DNA of 64,000 nt from contig NC_060028.1 in the NCBI RefSeq assembly GCF_021134715.1, forward strand, positions 4,052,501 through 4,116,500. The letters are read 5' to 3'. Positions 31,746 to 43,554 of this stretch are shown one piece after another. Source of the stretch: Daphnia pulex (lineage: Eukaryota > Arthropoda > Branchiopoda > Diplostraca > Daphniidae). How positions within the stretch are numbered: the stretch's first letter is position 1; each line of letters starts with the position of its first letter. The notes below the pieces were generated by a model that was not told where the DNA came from, did not search any database, and saw only the letters and a program-made list of their open reading frames with translations. Made by a program: the position numbers and the translations under genes.

Positions 31746-33734
31746 GTTGATGCCAAATGTTTCATTTTGGCATTCCAGAGAAAGTTGGCTCGGAATTATT
31801 AATTATTTATTGCACTTGCTAAAAAAGGAATCTATAAACTAGATAATCCACTATTACAATTTTTGTATGATAAAAATTTAAAAAATAACTTACAATCTGG
31901 TATTAGCGAGTACTTTTGATGAATTAAAATTTATTTGCGTTTTCTCATGAATTTTCAGACTTGATATTGATTCAGAATGATATTGATAATAATAATTAAA
32001 CGAAAATGGCGGAAGATGGCCAAACGTCGCCCATCCCAAATTACTTTTGACACTCGAGTGGGGCCCACGACGAGTAGCCTTTAAACCAAACTTTGAAGAA
32101 AAAAACAAGTTCATTTTTATTACAAAAATTCGGTTTGATGGGCTAATTTAAGTATGCAAGTTTTAGTAGCTACATAAAACAAATGAAAAATTTGTGACTT
32201 TGTGTGAAGTTGTCGTGAATCATTTCTCTGAGTTCTGAATTCTTGCCTGGGGGTACCAATATGGATACAAAAACCATTCGTCTTATCGTTGCTCTCCCTT
32301 ACTCCGTTTTTGATTAACTCAGCTACCATTATTGTTCTTCTGGGCTTTGCTTTTTTTGTAGCAGCTGCAAGTTGTTTTTACCTTTGGTTTAATCCCGGTT
32401 GCTTCATCATGAATGTAAGCACATTTGAAATTGTTTGAAAATTTGTGGTAGATTTTAAATTAGTGAATTATTAGTTGAATTTGAATACCTCAAATCTATA
32501 TTTTTAAATCTTAAAAATTGTTTTTTATTTACTAATCCGGTGTAATTAAATTGTATGGGTGACTACCCTTTTCTCAATAGCCTTGTCTTGGATTTTAAGG
32601 GAGACCACCCGAACTGGCCCTAAAGGAAAAGAAGGGAAATTTTTTTTATTTTAACAAAAACAACAGTCTTATTTAAAAATACTGAAGCGTTCGCCATGTG
32701 CTAAACTTTGTGTGGGTACTGAAAATTTTTTGACTACTGAAGAGACCTTCAAGATCCTTCTTCCAGGAGTTTAAAGAATAGATTTTAGACTATAACATGG
32801 CCAGAAATATAATCCTTAAAAAGGAAAGAGAATTCGAAATGGTTGGTAGGTCAATTTGGTTGGTAGTACACACATAGTTAGAAAAGAAAAGAATGATGTG
32901 ATTTGTGCTGCAATAAGTATTAAGCTGTAAGGAAAGGAATAAGCTGATATACGCAAACATGATTTTTAGTTACGCTAGACATTTTAATTCGATATACGAC
33001 ATAGAATGATTTCTTTTTTGTAAAACTTTATTTGTATTGCTAGATGGCAGTGGTGTTTACTTTGAAATTTGATCCTAGACATCAGTTGAAATAGCAAACG
33101 CTACCTTAAATCATAACAGAATTTTCAGTTAGTGCTTGAGGTTTTACGACGGAGAAAGAGATGCTCACCCGGTATTTCACAGTTCTTTCTTTCACACAAA
33201 ATATTTTTTCTTTTTTTATCTAATCATTATTCATCACTGAATTAACTACCGTTCCAATAATTCAATCACTTAATGGGAGTCATTGATTAAAATGGCGAAA
33301 CTTTAGCGAGGTTTGTCTGAGGGGGTTACGTGTGTGAGTGTGGGTAGGGGATTGAGAGGATTGCATAAAACCGGTAACCAAAAGAACGGTACTAGAAAAA
33401 CACATAAAACATGAATGTTTAAGCATTCTTGAGGTTTATTGTAAAAATTAATGGCCTTGGGAAAAAGTTTAACTTTTTTTTTGAATTTCTTTTGCTTATT
33501 GATTCTTGATAGGGGATATGCTTCTACTATTTGCATTCACTGTGATTCTTTCCTGAGGCTGTGGTAAAATTCCTTTATAATTAAACTTGAGCAACTTATA
33601 TTGACTTGTAAAAAAATAAAAATAAAAGCAAAAAGTACAAAAGAAATGCTTAAATTTTTTAAAAATTGTGAGACGCTTTCAGTCACGGATTCGTAGTCAA
33701 ACAAATTTTTTTTTGCTTTCTGGCTTCACAGAGT
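31746..33734. other. Stretch without a recognised feature
   Basis: AT-rich, homopolymer-rich spacer. No domain, repeat array or splice-consistent exon that I can defend. Confidence 0.4.
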
Positions 33735-34555
33735 AAAGAGATTCATAAGCAGTCAACTCAGTGATCATAATCATGGTGCCGTCTTTATTCTTTCTGCCTG
33801 TATTGGGGATAGAATTTTCACTAGTGAGAACAGGAATTGATAGAGTAAAGTCGATTTTACCAACAGGGGTGTCGTCTTTTGAAGCGCGACAGTTCTGAAG
33901 ATCTTTCTTTAGCTGGGCAATTTTAGGGTAACAAGATGAGATGGTTTGGGACTTAATGGCCTTGGCAAATAGTTTCTTGATGTTGAAAGAGTGTGGATTT
34001 GTAAGTTATTTGAGTTAAAGTCGTACCTGTTCTACTGCCAAGAAGCGTGAATTCCACGTCGGTTGTATCACAAAAAAAAACTACCGACAACGATTACTTT
34101 GTCTTTTTTTGTGTGTCAGGATCTCCGTACAACTCCATTAAAATGGGCTGATTGTTATGCACAATGTTGTAATCTGAGCATATTTCATCTTCAATACGAT
34201 TCTCATTGTCTGACTTAAATCGTTTTTTTACTGTTGCTGTCAGAGGTATACCAGTGAATTCATTATCTTCTTCTAAGAATCGTTTGACTAGGATGTGTAA
34301 ACTTTAAAGATTACTAATTTAGAAATACTAAATGAAGCATTAGATTGATAAATGCTTACGTTCAAGCCCGTGTCTATTGCGAGTTTAGTTGAAATTATTA
34401 CGAAAGACATCTAGAGTGTGCTCTAAGAATTCGGGATCGAGTTTGTAAACGGCGACAACCGTGGAATCTTTACTTATCTTTCCTTCAACAAACATCTTGT
34501 CGAGAATTTTCTGAGCTGCCCAAACTGGATTTATACGTGTCCACCGAGGACCCAT
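33735..34555 (-). CDS. Unidentified spliced gene, possibly decayed
   Basis: Exon 1 (34360-34555) starts MGPRWTRINPVWAAQKIL and ends with a GTAAGC donor. An intron of 72 bp follows with a TAG acceptor. Exon 2 (from 34287 down) reads VKRFLEEDNEFTGIPLTAT, then FKSDNENRIEDEICSDYNIV and ILMELYGDPDTQ, reaching a TAA near 34103. A later exon-like stretch at 33735-33990 reads LFAKAIKSQTISSCYPKIAQ, GKIDFTLSIPVLTSE and TELTAYESLYSVKP. An in-frame TAA sits near the end of exon 1 (VFRNNFN, stop, TRNRHG). I recognise no family. Composition and splice sites support real coding origin. Confidence 0.45.
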
Positions 34556-34919
34556 ACTTATATAATTTGAACAACTTTCTACGCCTATGCACTGTTCACA
34601 ATTTACAGCTCAGATATGCCTAATGCATTTTTTTCGAAGTGGCCAGATCTGACGTAATAATTTTTTTTTAAAATCAATAATTTAAGTTTCTTACTTATTT
34701 TAAAAAGTTGTTTGAACTAGAATTATTAACACATTAAAAAAACTATTCCTTCAGATCCGACAACGCAAACAAATTGTAGGAGACTGAGGACACTGTATTT
34801 TGTTGGTTTATTGTGTGTATTCTCTGCTTTTTAGTTTTGATCCATGTCCTCCGTTGTTACTTTTTGGAGTATTGGTCACAAAATAACTAAACGCGAAATG
34901 GAGGGAAGTATTAGTCTAG

Positions 34920-35560
34920 GCATTCGAAAATCTAGAGACTTTTTTGGGAGATCCCCATTTGTGTGTGTTGTTGTTTGGGACTTGTTATAAGTTCATCGGC
35001 CAAGAAAGTCATCACCAGAACACCTTTTTATGGGCATTGCTGCTTTTAAAGCGCTCTACAATCGAGAGCGTGAATGTGGTTCTTGTTGGTGTTAGGGAAA
35101 AAATCTTTCGCAAAAAGTGGCCTCACACCTCCATTCGTCTTTTAGCAAACTTGCCAGTGGTAATTTAAATTCATTTAAGCTCTTTCGTAAGTTTATTTTA
35201 AAATTTCCTGTCATTTAATTCATGAATAAAAGATTGATTGGGATAAGCGTTTTCAAAACGCTCCAAGAGGCACGTCGACACTCGTTTCTCTGGACGGAAC
35301 AAACTTCAGAATCATGGAGCCCACAGAGTTCGATCCCAAATGGTGGTCACTCAAATTCAAAGGCCCCGGTTAACGCTATGAAGTAGCTCTTTGTATCCGT
35401 TCCGGGCACATAATGTGGGTCAACGGTGGACTTCCTTGTGGAAAATGGCCTGACCTTAGACTCGCTCGGAATGCTTTGACCATCTTCAGCCGGGAGGATA
35501 CCGCGACCAGCTTTACTTTAATTTGCCAACGGTGACCTTCGAAGACGAAAAATACTAGTG
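34920..35560 (+). pseudogene. ISL2EU-type DDE transposase remnant
   Basis: The first frame reads FGTCYKFIG, HHQNTFLWALLLLKRSTIES, then KIFRKKWP and LLANLPVV. After an intron or frame break (to about 35232) it continues STLVSLDGTNFRIMEPTEF, WWSLKFKGPG, a stop, YEVALCIRSGHIMWVNGGLP and CGKWPDLRLAR. The SLDGT.FRI.EP and G..PCG.WPDL..AR blocks are the DDE core of ISL2EU (PIF-related) transposases found in many invertebrates. A nonsense codon follows KGPG and the last acidic residue region is frameshifted. Confidence 0.78.
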
Positions 35561-36799
35561 AGTCATGAAACTGTCAACAGCTGCATCAAAATGTAATGTT
35601 GTATGAGTCAAAGATTTCGGCATTCTTTGTATTTTCACCCGCGTTTTTTTTCATGCTATTGTTAACTTAATTCAGTTAATGATCCAAAATGGCGAACCAC
35701 TGTTTCTAGTTGATTTTTGATTAGAAAATAAAATATCGTAGCAAATCTTTTGTTATTTTCTTCAAAAGGCGTAAACTGTATATTCTCACCTCATTTTTCC
35801 TTCCCGGCTGTTCCTTTACTTTCTGGTTATACTTTGTTAAGAGTACTTTTTCTAGTACTTTTTTCAAACCAGAGAAAGTTATAAAGGGAAATTTTTCTGA
35901 CCGCAGTTTTTGCAGATTTTTGTGAGCTCCAATTCAGTTCATTTGAAAATAAGTTTCAGTTATTTTATTTCTTTCTTTTTTAAATATCATTCTTTGTATA
36001 GAAATTACGTTAGGGTTTTTAATACACCATCCACATTGGGTATCTAAAAATATTTTTGATGAAAGCACTGCAAATAAAAAATGTATTTAACTAGTTTTAT
36101 TTTAATACTGAAGATAGTCTCTTCCATGATTTAAAGAAATGTCTTAAAAATAAATTCAAATCTCTTTTACTGTCAGCAGGAGGAGACCGGAGAGGAGTAG
36201 GAAAATAGGGTACAACGGGGTTCAAAAAAAATAAAATCACCAGACAATGGATATATGAAATCTTGGAGCAGCCACCAACTTTCAAGGTAATTTTAAGCCG
36301 ATAACATTCAAGTCATATAGAAAATCTTCAGCAGTAAAAATTCAAAATCAGCTAGAACAATATTTGAATTAAATTCCAACTGATTTCAATATTGATGCTG
36401 TTGGGAGTCACTTATTAATGGATCACTTGCTGGATCACTTATGATGGAGCCCAGGCCGATTACCGTCAACTTCCTCTCTCTTGATTGTGACGCAATTGTC
36501 CGGGTTCTCAATGGTGATGGTCCCTCACTGAACTTAATACCGACTTTCTCAGTTATTCGCAGTATCTCAGCAGCAAGAAATCCAGCAAAACCATCGATGT
36601 ATTATTGTGTGGCAATCTTATGATTTGTTTCCTTTAATAAGGAAACCAATCAGTTTTGTTGAGGAAACAACTCAATTGTGGTGTAAAGAATATGATGGTT
36701 TCTGAAAGATTCTGAGTTCAAAACTCGATAACGAGGAAGTGAGGATATCTTTAAATTGTCTGTCAAAGGGTTATTTTTTTTAGTTCTATAATGAAATGT
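35561..36799. other. Stretch without a recognised feature
   Basis: AT-rich spacer. A short frame at 36441-36600 has a coding-like composition on both strands but no domain. Confidence 0.3.
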
Positions 36800-36945
36800 T
36801 TTAAAGTGATAAATCACCAAAGGAATGATGTCATTAAGGACGGACTTTTGCACATGTTTGACATTCATATCAAAGTTATTAATAATCACCAAAGCAATGA
36901 TGTAATTGGCGACGTACATTTGCTCATATTTGACATGCATGAAAG
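36800..36945. repeat. Two-unit imperfect tandem duplication
   Basis: AATCACCAAAGGAATGATGT...TTTGACATTCAT is followed about 78 bp later by AATCACCAAAGCAATGATGT...TTTGACATGCAT. Confidence 0.7.
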
Positions 36946-37389
36946 GTGGTTTATATCAACATTACGATTACTTTGATTTTCCCGCTTTATGATGGCTGAT
37001 TTTGACAGTTTTTGGTTTTCGTTTTTAGTCACTTGCCGAAAAATCAACATTGAGCTGTAGCCTAAGGCTATTGCATGCGGCTATTGCAACCGCTTCGTAA
37101 GTTCAAGACAGACTGCTGTTTCATTTATAACTTTTTTTTTTTGAGGCGGGAAGACATGGCCAGCAGTGGATAAGTGAGCCTATCACTTCTATTTCTTTCT
37201 TCCCACCTTTCGCTTTGTTCCTAGCTTCCCAAATTTGGGCTAAAAGCATAGCATAGTTTCCTTTATAATGTACGTCGGTAACTAGAACTGATGAGCCAGT
37301 TCTTTATAAGACGAAAGGCATCATTAAGAATGTGTTTATGTGTTGTCCGTGGACTATACATTTCGTATTGTTGTTGTTATGTAACAGGC

Positions 37390-37745
37390 AACAAGACTTG
37401 CTAGAGGGCGACGCTGCCAAAGGAATCGGACAGATGGTGAAATCAATTAAGCAAGTTTTAGAGAGCAAACCCGAAGTCAAGAAATCAAAACCTCCCGAAC
37501 GAATCCTCAACGACATTAAAGAGGATTGGATCAACTATCGCAAAAAACTTGGGATTGCGTGTGGCTGCGATTGATGACGCGGAGTCGCGAGATATCACAG
37601 AGCCACGAAATAGAGCAAGTGATTCACCGTACCAAGCAGGATCTGAAGAAGAAAAAAAAAACGTTGCAGTGACTGACGAAGAGAAGTACTCGCCCTCAAA
37701 CACAGATAAAACAGGATTCGAGTTGATTAAAAAGATTTTTCATTC
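37390..37745 (+). pseudogene. Coding-like exon, unidentified
   Basis: After an acceptor (GTAACAG, 37388) the frame reads QQDLLEGDAAKGIGQMVKSI, then KPPERILNDIKEDWINYRKK. It then needs a 1-nt shift near 37548 to continue GLRVAAIDDAESRDITEP and EEEKKNVAVTDEEKY. The charged, lysine/glutamate-rich composition looks genic. The family is not recognised. Confidence 0.3.
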
Positions 37746-37879
37746 GTCTTCTTGTATGTATTTTAATGTGCCATTCATATGCCATTGCAATTTGAACGAA
37801 CTTAAACACAGCAATAAAACAGAAAATCGTCAATATCGCAACTTTTACTTTTTATTCGGGCTCCAAAAAATACTCTTCC

Positions 37880-39725
37880 TGCCATGGAACATTACAGTCA
37901 TTGTTAAAAAACTTCCTCTGGTAATTGCGATCTTTCGCTGCATGTGAGGCATTTTGGCCCATTTTGGGAGGCATGTCTTGGAAACAGCAAGTCGTGCATC
38001 TCTTTCGCCAATGACTTGACGCCATTGGCCCGCTGATAATCTGCCGTTCTGGTAACGGTCACCTTAGTTTTCATCAGCATACCCCGGATAAACAACTGAT
38101 AGGAAATTGTGCAGCACCATTTTTTCCAGGACTAAATGTTTCACATTCTTTGGATGACAAGGAATCGTTTTAAAGAAGACGCGCCAGTGCTGCCATGATC
38201 CCAAAAGCGTTTTCAATAGCCCGTTTTCTGCTCTGGAGAGCCTGGCTAATTTTTAAAAGAGCGGTTTCGATTTTAGAAGAGATTATGTCGCCCACGTTTG
38301 ATTATTAACAATAATATGTTACCTGTAGTTGTATATCATCCACGATCTGGGGATGAGACCCGTGCAGCAACCTGGAAAAGGCTTTCTATGTACACTTCTT
38401 GAGGAAATGTGTCATCAGCTACAACACCATAAGGCATCTAAGGATAATCAATTGAATTCGTGTCTGGGAGACGACTAGGTGGGGGCAGTCCTATTATTAT
38501 TTTTAATTTTTTAATTTTTTGTATTTGTTACGCGCACTTTCCAATTAGATCAAGTGTCGCGCAAGACGAGATAAATGTCAAGGCAGGATGTACAGTCAGA
38601 CAACAAAAGATATCATTTACAGTTATTTGGCATTATTCAAAGAGTACACACGCGAGAACAGATAGTTCTTGAGTCGCGACTTGAAATCACCCAGAGAGGA
38701 TGAACACTTCACGATGTCGGGTAAAGAATTCCAAATTCTAGGTCCCGCTACCGAGAAAGCTCGATCACCTTAATGACAAACAAATGACCAACAAATGACA
38801 ACCTTGATATATCAATACCGACTAAATTAATATTAATAATTTAATCAAATTAGCCCACCCAAGGAGTTTTTTACGAACTGCTTTTTCAATTTTGAATAGT
38901 TGTAGACACTTCTATCGTTTTCTCTGCCATTCGCTCCGAAGTCAACAAGCGTGAAACGATAATTAGCGTCAAAGATTGCCAGAAACACCATACTGAAAAA
39001 TTCCTTATAGTTGTAGTATAAAGATATTTAATATATATAATAGTAATGATTATTTATTATCAATGTAAACATGTGATAGATCGCACAATTATTACGAACC
39101 TGAGTGGGCAGGATATTGGATTGATATGTGTTTACCATCAATTAGCAGCACCAACGCAGTTGGTGAAATTCCAGCTGTTTAAGAAGTCAATCGCCTTTGT
39201 TTTCCATTCTTCTGTTGAAGGTTTTTTCTGTACGTCTCCTGTTAGAACTTGAACGAAGGCTGCTGTGATGGTATTAAACTGATTCCGTTGCAGTGGAATG
39301 CCAAACACGGAAGGCGTAGCCGAGGATCCTGAGGTTATCGCCAGTAGCAAGAAAATAGAGTGTGAGGGCCAGTCGTGCAGTTATAGAACAAAATATGTAA
39401 TGCATTAGTGTTCATATTTCAATATCTTTGGTATCTAGTAGGATGAACTTGCGGAATTTTGTGTCCTGTTTATGCAATGACTTCATTGTACCCAAACGCA
39501 GAAGAAGATCCTTAAATGTAGTTGGTGTCATTCTTGTGATATTAAAGAAGATGACTTGGTCGTGCATTGCAACTCCTCTTAAGATCGTATTGTACCATGA
39601 ATGTATTTCACTTTTTTCTTCGGTGTTATGTAAACGTCTCCACAACCTTCCAATCGGCCGTCTTCTACGGGCACCTGCACATTTTTCCAATGACAACTTC
39701 ACTTCCCAAAGTGATAACATGATGT
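37880..39725 (-). pseudogene. PIF/Harbinger transposase remnant
   Basis: On the minus strand from 39720: VIFFNITRMTPTTFKDLLLR (N-terminal block), RLALTLYFLATGDNLRILGY, KKPSTEEWKTKAIDFLNSWN, DGKHISIQYPAHSGS, YKEFFSMVFLAIFDANYRFT with DFGANGRENDRS, PYGVVADDTFP, RKRAIENAFGIMAALARLL, and LVLEKMVLHNFLSV. These are the successive conserved blocks of Harbinger (DDE_Tnp_4) transposases, including DGKH, DANYRF..VD.G and ADDTFP acidic residues. Frame changes and stops are scattered throughout. Some gaps may be introns. The element is split by a non-LTR insertion at about 38470-38770. Confidence 0.88.
38470..38770 (-). mobile_element. 5'-truncated non-LTR retrotransposon inserted in the Harbinger remnant
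   Basis: The minus strand reads AFSVAGPRIWNSLPDIVKCS, then LGDFKSRLKNYLF, and a stop. This is the conserved C-terminus of CR1/L2/RTE-like ORF2 proteins (FSVAGPR.WNSLP......F...LK..LF). It is followed by an A/T-rich 3' tail (38490-38530 on the plus strand). Only about 300 bp remain. Confidence 0.75.
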
Positions 39726-39729
39726 AAAC

Positions 39730-40500
39730 AACCTTCAGCTTCCAAAACCAAAGATCGTACTCATAATTGCTCTCTTATATTCCTACTTACGTTTTAATTG
39801 AAAAAAAAGAGTAATCACAATAATCAAACACGAAAATCAGAAAATAACCGAAAATGTCAGTGAAAGAACCGTGTCCCTCTAAAAAGTAGTACTAAAAAAA
39901 GTACTAGTTAAGCTGTTTAGAGTGAAGGCCCCTCAAACATTTTCTTCTTCCTTTTTTTGCAAATCAGAGAGAATTAATTGTGCCTAGAACGTAATAGATT
40001 CCTTTCTTTCACATTCAAACATTTAGCTAATAATCAGTCGTAAACAATAAATGAGAAACCTCTGCCTAAATTTTTTTTTTCTCTTAGCATAAGGGAGTGG
40101 CCATTAAGCACGCCGAGTTTCCGTGTGGGCACATAGCTCTTACTGCTCTGTACACAACAAAAAGACGCCATTTATCTCACCCCTTCTCCAAATTGATTGA
40201 TTTTATTGGCGTTAGGGAATTTCTTAGCTCCCCCGTTACCAGCAGTAACGCCACTTAAAATTTCAAAAATTGGCTTGGTCGCCATTAAGCATTAGACTTC
40301 CCTTAACTTATGTGTCGTCGGTAAAAACAAAAAACCGATTATAATTTTTTTCTGTGGGGGGGGGTCATCTCGCACAAGCTATCATGATTTATCTCTCTCT
40401 CCTTCAAGTCTCATGCTATTGTCATCCAAATTGCCGTTAAAAATCTTCTCTGTCTCTCAACATATTAGTAGAGGAGCCGAAAGGTCTCCAAAACCTTCTT
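39730..40500. other. Stretch without a recognised feature
   Basis: AT-rich spacer with homopolymer runs. Confidence 0.4.
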
Positions 40501-41390
40501 CAAATTAGGAAAGAGGAGCCAGAGGATCAAGAGGGCGCAGTTGCGTCGAGAAGGGCTCTTGCCCGCTTGGGTGGAACCACCACCTCATCCCAAAGCACGA
40601 GAGCTAATCCAAGACGACAAGTTGCCGTCAGGTGCTCTTTACCATCATCTGCGAGGAATCCTACCCATAGCCAGGAGATTCCTCAATGCAGAGCAATTCG
40701 CAAAAGCTCTTTGCCCATGATTCAAAGGCGACAGTCGTTATCGAAAAGCAGAGGACCCGGCCCCTCAACTGGTCCCAGCGCCAATTCAGGCTCCATTGCC
40801 GGACATAATCTCAGCTCCGCGTCCAGCTGCGCTTCCAGCTTCGCGTCCAGCATCAACTCAAGCCCAAGGTCCAGAGCCAACGCAAGCTCTCCAGGAGCCT
40901 CAGAAGCCAACAGCGGCCGCAGCGGCTCCATCCAAGCATACATTCGGCCCAGCCGAAGAGAGTGAAGACGAGTGGGAGGTAGCTGGGGCAGCGGCTCCAA
41001 GAGTTCTAACATCCCAAGCCGGAGGACGAGCTCCAACTCTGCTGGATAAGCACATGCTATTTGTTAGAAGAAGACTCCAGCTCTACAGACGAAGACCAAC
41101 GTGGATTCAACCGGGAGTTGGCGAGGAACCCAGCCTTTGCCACAGTTTACGCCAGAGCAGAAGAGGCACGAGGTGCGCAAGGCCACTTCAATGCGCGACC
41201 GGGCCTGGGCTGGACCAGGAGGTACACCAGGGGGAAGGAGACATGGTCGTCGTACGAATATTTACCAACATTGGATTCTTAGAAGGAAGATTATCATCAT
41301 TCGTGCATTCAAAATCCAAACTGTATCCAAATTCAAAATCCAATCTGGACGAGTACCGTGGGTTCTGTCTCAGTTTAATACATAAAAATT
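40501..41390 (+). other. GC-richer, Pro/Ala/Gln-rich coding-like region
   Basis: Frames change along this stretch. The first reads EEPEDQEGAVASRRALARLG; from about 40740 another reads APQLVPAPIQAPLPDI, TQAQGPEPTQALQEPQKP and FGPAEESEDEWEV; from 41061 a third reads DSSSTDEDQRGFNREL and ARNPAFATVYARAEEARG. Low-complexity linkers, acidic patches and a basic end resemble the gag region of a retroelement or a disordered nuclear protein. No zinc knuckle or protease is seen, so I give no name. Two frameshifts make it probably non-functional. Confidence 0.35.
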
Positions 41391-43554
41391 AGGACGACAA
41401 TTTTTCATAGAATCAATATCAGTTTCCTGCCCTCAGTGTTACCGTGATCGAAATCAATTTTCAATGGAGATCAAACTCAAACTCAAAATTAAATCGAGCA
41501 AAAATATACATTTTTTTCTTTCTTCTCAAGTAAAACTAAAATTCAACAATTAAAATCATTTTTTGTAAAATAAAGCTCTCTCTCTTTTCATCTTACCTTG
41601 CTAAAAGTCGAAATAGGAAAGTACTGCAAAAATATCAGCTGTGTTCAGCTCCACTTGCATCAATAATAATTCAGCATTTTCGAAATTTGGATTTACTTAA
41701 TCCTGCCACAGAACTGTTTTACCCTGTGCAATCAAAATTTACATCATCATGGGAATAAGAGAAAAACTTAAAACATATTTGTAGTACAGAACCAAACCAG
41801 CATTCCGTTTTACAGGATGAAAACAGAACTGTACCAATGATAAGATACAGAGATAAAACAGCAATGTGACATCTATTTTATTACGGGTATGTAGAACAAA
41901 CCAGTAACACATCTGTTTTCTACATGGATTGACTCGAAAGGAAACACTTGTTTGAACCATACCTTCTTGATGAATCTACTGAAAAATATGTCATTACTAT
42001 AGCTTGTGTCAGTTCTTTACGCACTCAAATTTATCTCACACACAATCAAAATCTGTTTGTGTGAAGGCTGATTCAACCTGAATTAATCCCTCTTGGTACT
42101 TTTCTTAAACTATTCTTATTCCAAGGAATTGAATAAAAAACCGTACATTCATTCTGGTCGGTGGCCACGAGCCACTTCCCGCGCCAACTTTATCTACGAA
42201 GAAGCTTTGCTTGAATTTTGATTTAATTTGAATCATCAATATTGTGGGGTAAAAATTTGTTGTCATTTTAAATAAGATGGCTATGAACGACAAAAGGGTA
42301 AATTTGTGCTAATTGCTGTTTACTATGTTCCTGTTACCGTTTTTTTGTTTTTCGAGTTAAATTAGAAGAATTTTAATTAAATTGAAATCGTTTATATTTT
42401 ACTTTTGATTTCCTATAGCTTACGAACATTCTATTCTCTAAATAGATCTATCTAGGAATCCCAAGACCTAAAAAGATGAATTCCATCTTCAGTTCTTCGC
42501 GGTGCTACTTCTATTTGGGAAGTCAAGATGCTCGAAATGTGGATTCTGATCTGGGTCCACGGTTTATCTCCAATTATTCCCTAATTATGTTTATGTTGCA
42601 ATTTTCCAGAATCTTCGTTTCGCAACCTTCTCTTACCCCCTTTTTTGACACCCCCTTCGCTAGAAAAAAGCAGAAGTCACCAGGCCCGCTTCAAAAAAGT
42701 TCACATCTTATTCTCTCTCTCAGACAAATCGCCTCTTGACCTCGCTACCACAGGTTACATTTTCTCCCTTCCCGTGAGTGTTCCCGTCTGGCAACTTTTT
42801 TCGGTTCCTTTTTTTTTATCAAAATGAATAAAATTTGGTTAATATACATATATATTTTTTTATTTACACTCATGTTGACTGTATTTTCAACATTAACCCC
42901 TTGTTTTTGGATACATTTTTAAAATGGAAATTCTACAAACATTTTCTGTATTAGTGTCGCAACTCGTTATTCTCACATTTATGAATTCGGTAAAAAAATG
43001 TTCTCTGAATCGAAATTAAATTCGACGACGGAATATTGTGACATTGTTAAAACAAGTTTTCATGTTTTTAAAGTCAACTGAGGAAAACTGTTGAGGGAAA
43101 ATTTTGTTCATTTTAATCAGTGAGTTTTTCAATGTTTTTGCTTCTTATCTTAGAATCCACTTTTGTTCCTTTTACGTTCGACTTTCATTCCTCTAGTACT
43201 CGGTACTGCCTAGCTGTTTGTAAGTTTTCGTGAAGATTTTTACCTTCAATCAAGGGAAAAAGAGCTGTTGTGTTTTCCAATTCAAGAGTTCCCCCAACTC
43301 TGTTGCTGAACCCAACTGTTGCCAAAACCTTTCTCTTCCACTTCTTCTTGTCAAAGTTTCCTTCGTCTGCTATGCGACGTCTTATAAACTTCTTCTTCTA
43401 CTTCAACCGCGTTTCAACATATAAGTATTCTGTCTGAATTTATCATCTGTAAAGTGTGAAGTGTGTTCTCGTAAAGTATACTTTGGTATTAAACTCTTAT
43501 TATCTGTCAATTGCATGCATTTATCATTTAGTTTTAACATATAATATCTACAGG
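41391..43554. other. Stretch without a recognised gene
   Basis: AT-rich. Short frames at 42476-42739 and 43230-43424 show no domain. Confidence 0.35.

Noticed and set aside
40722..41036. Leu/Pro-rich minus-strand frame
   Set aside because: Complement of the Pro/Ala-rich plus-strand region. No independent evidence.
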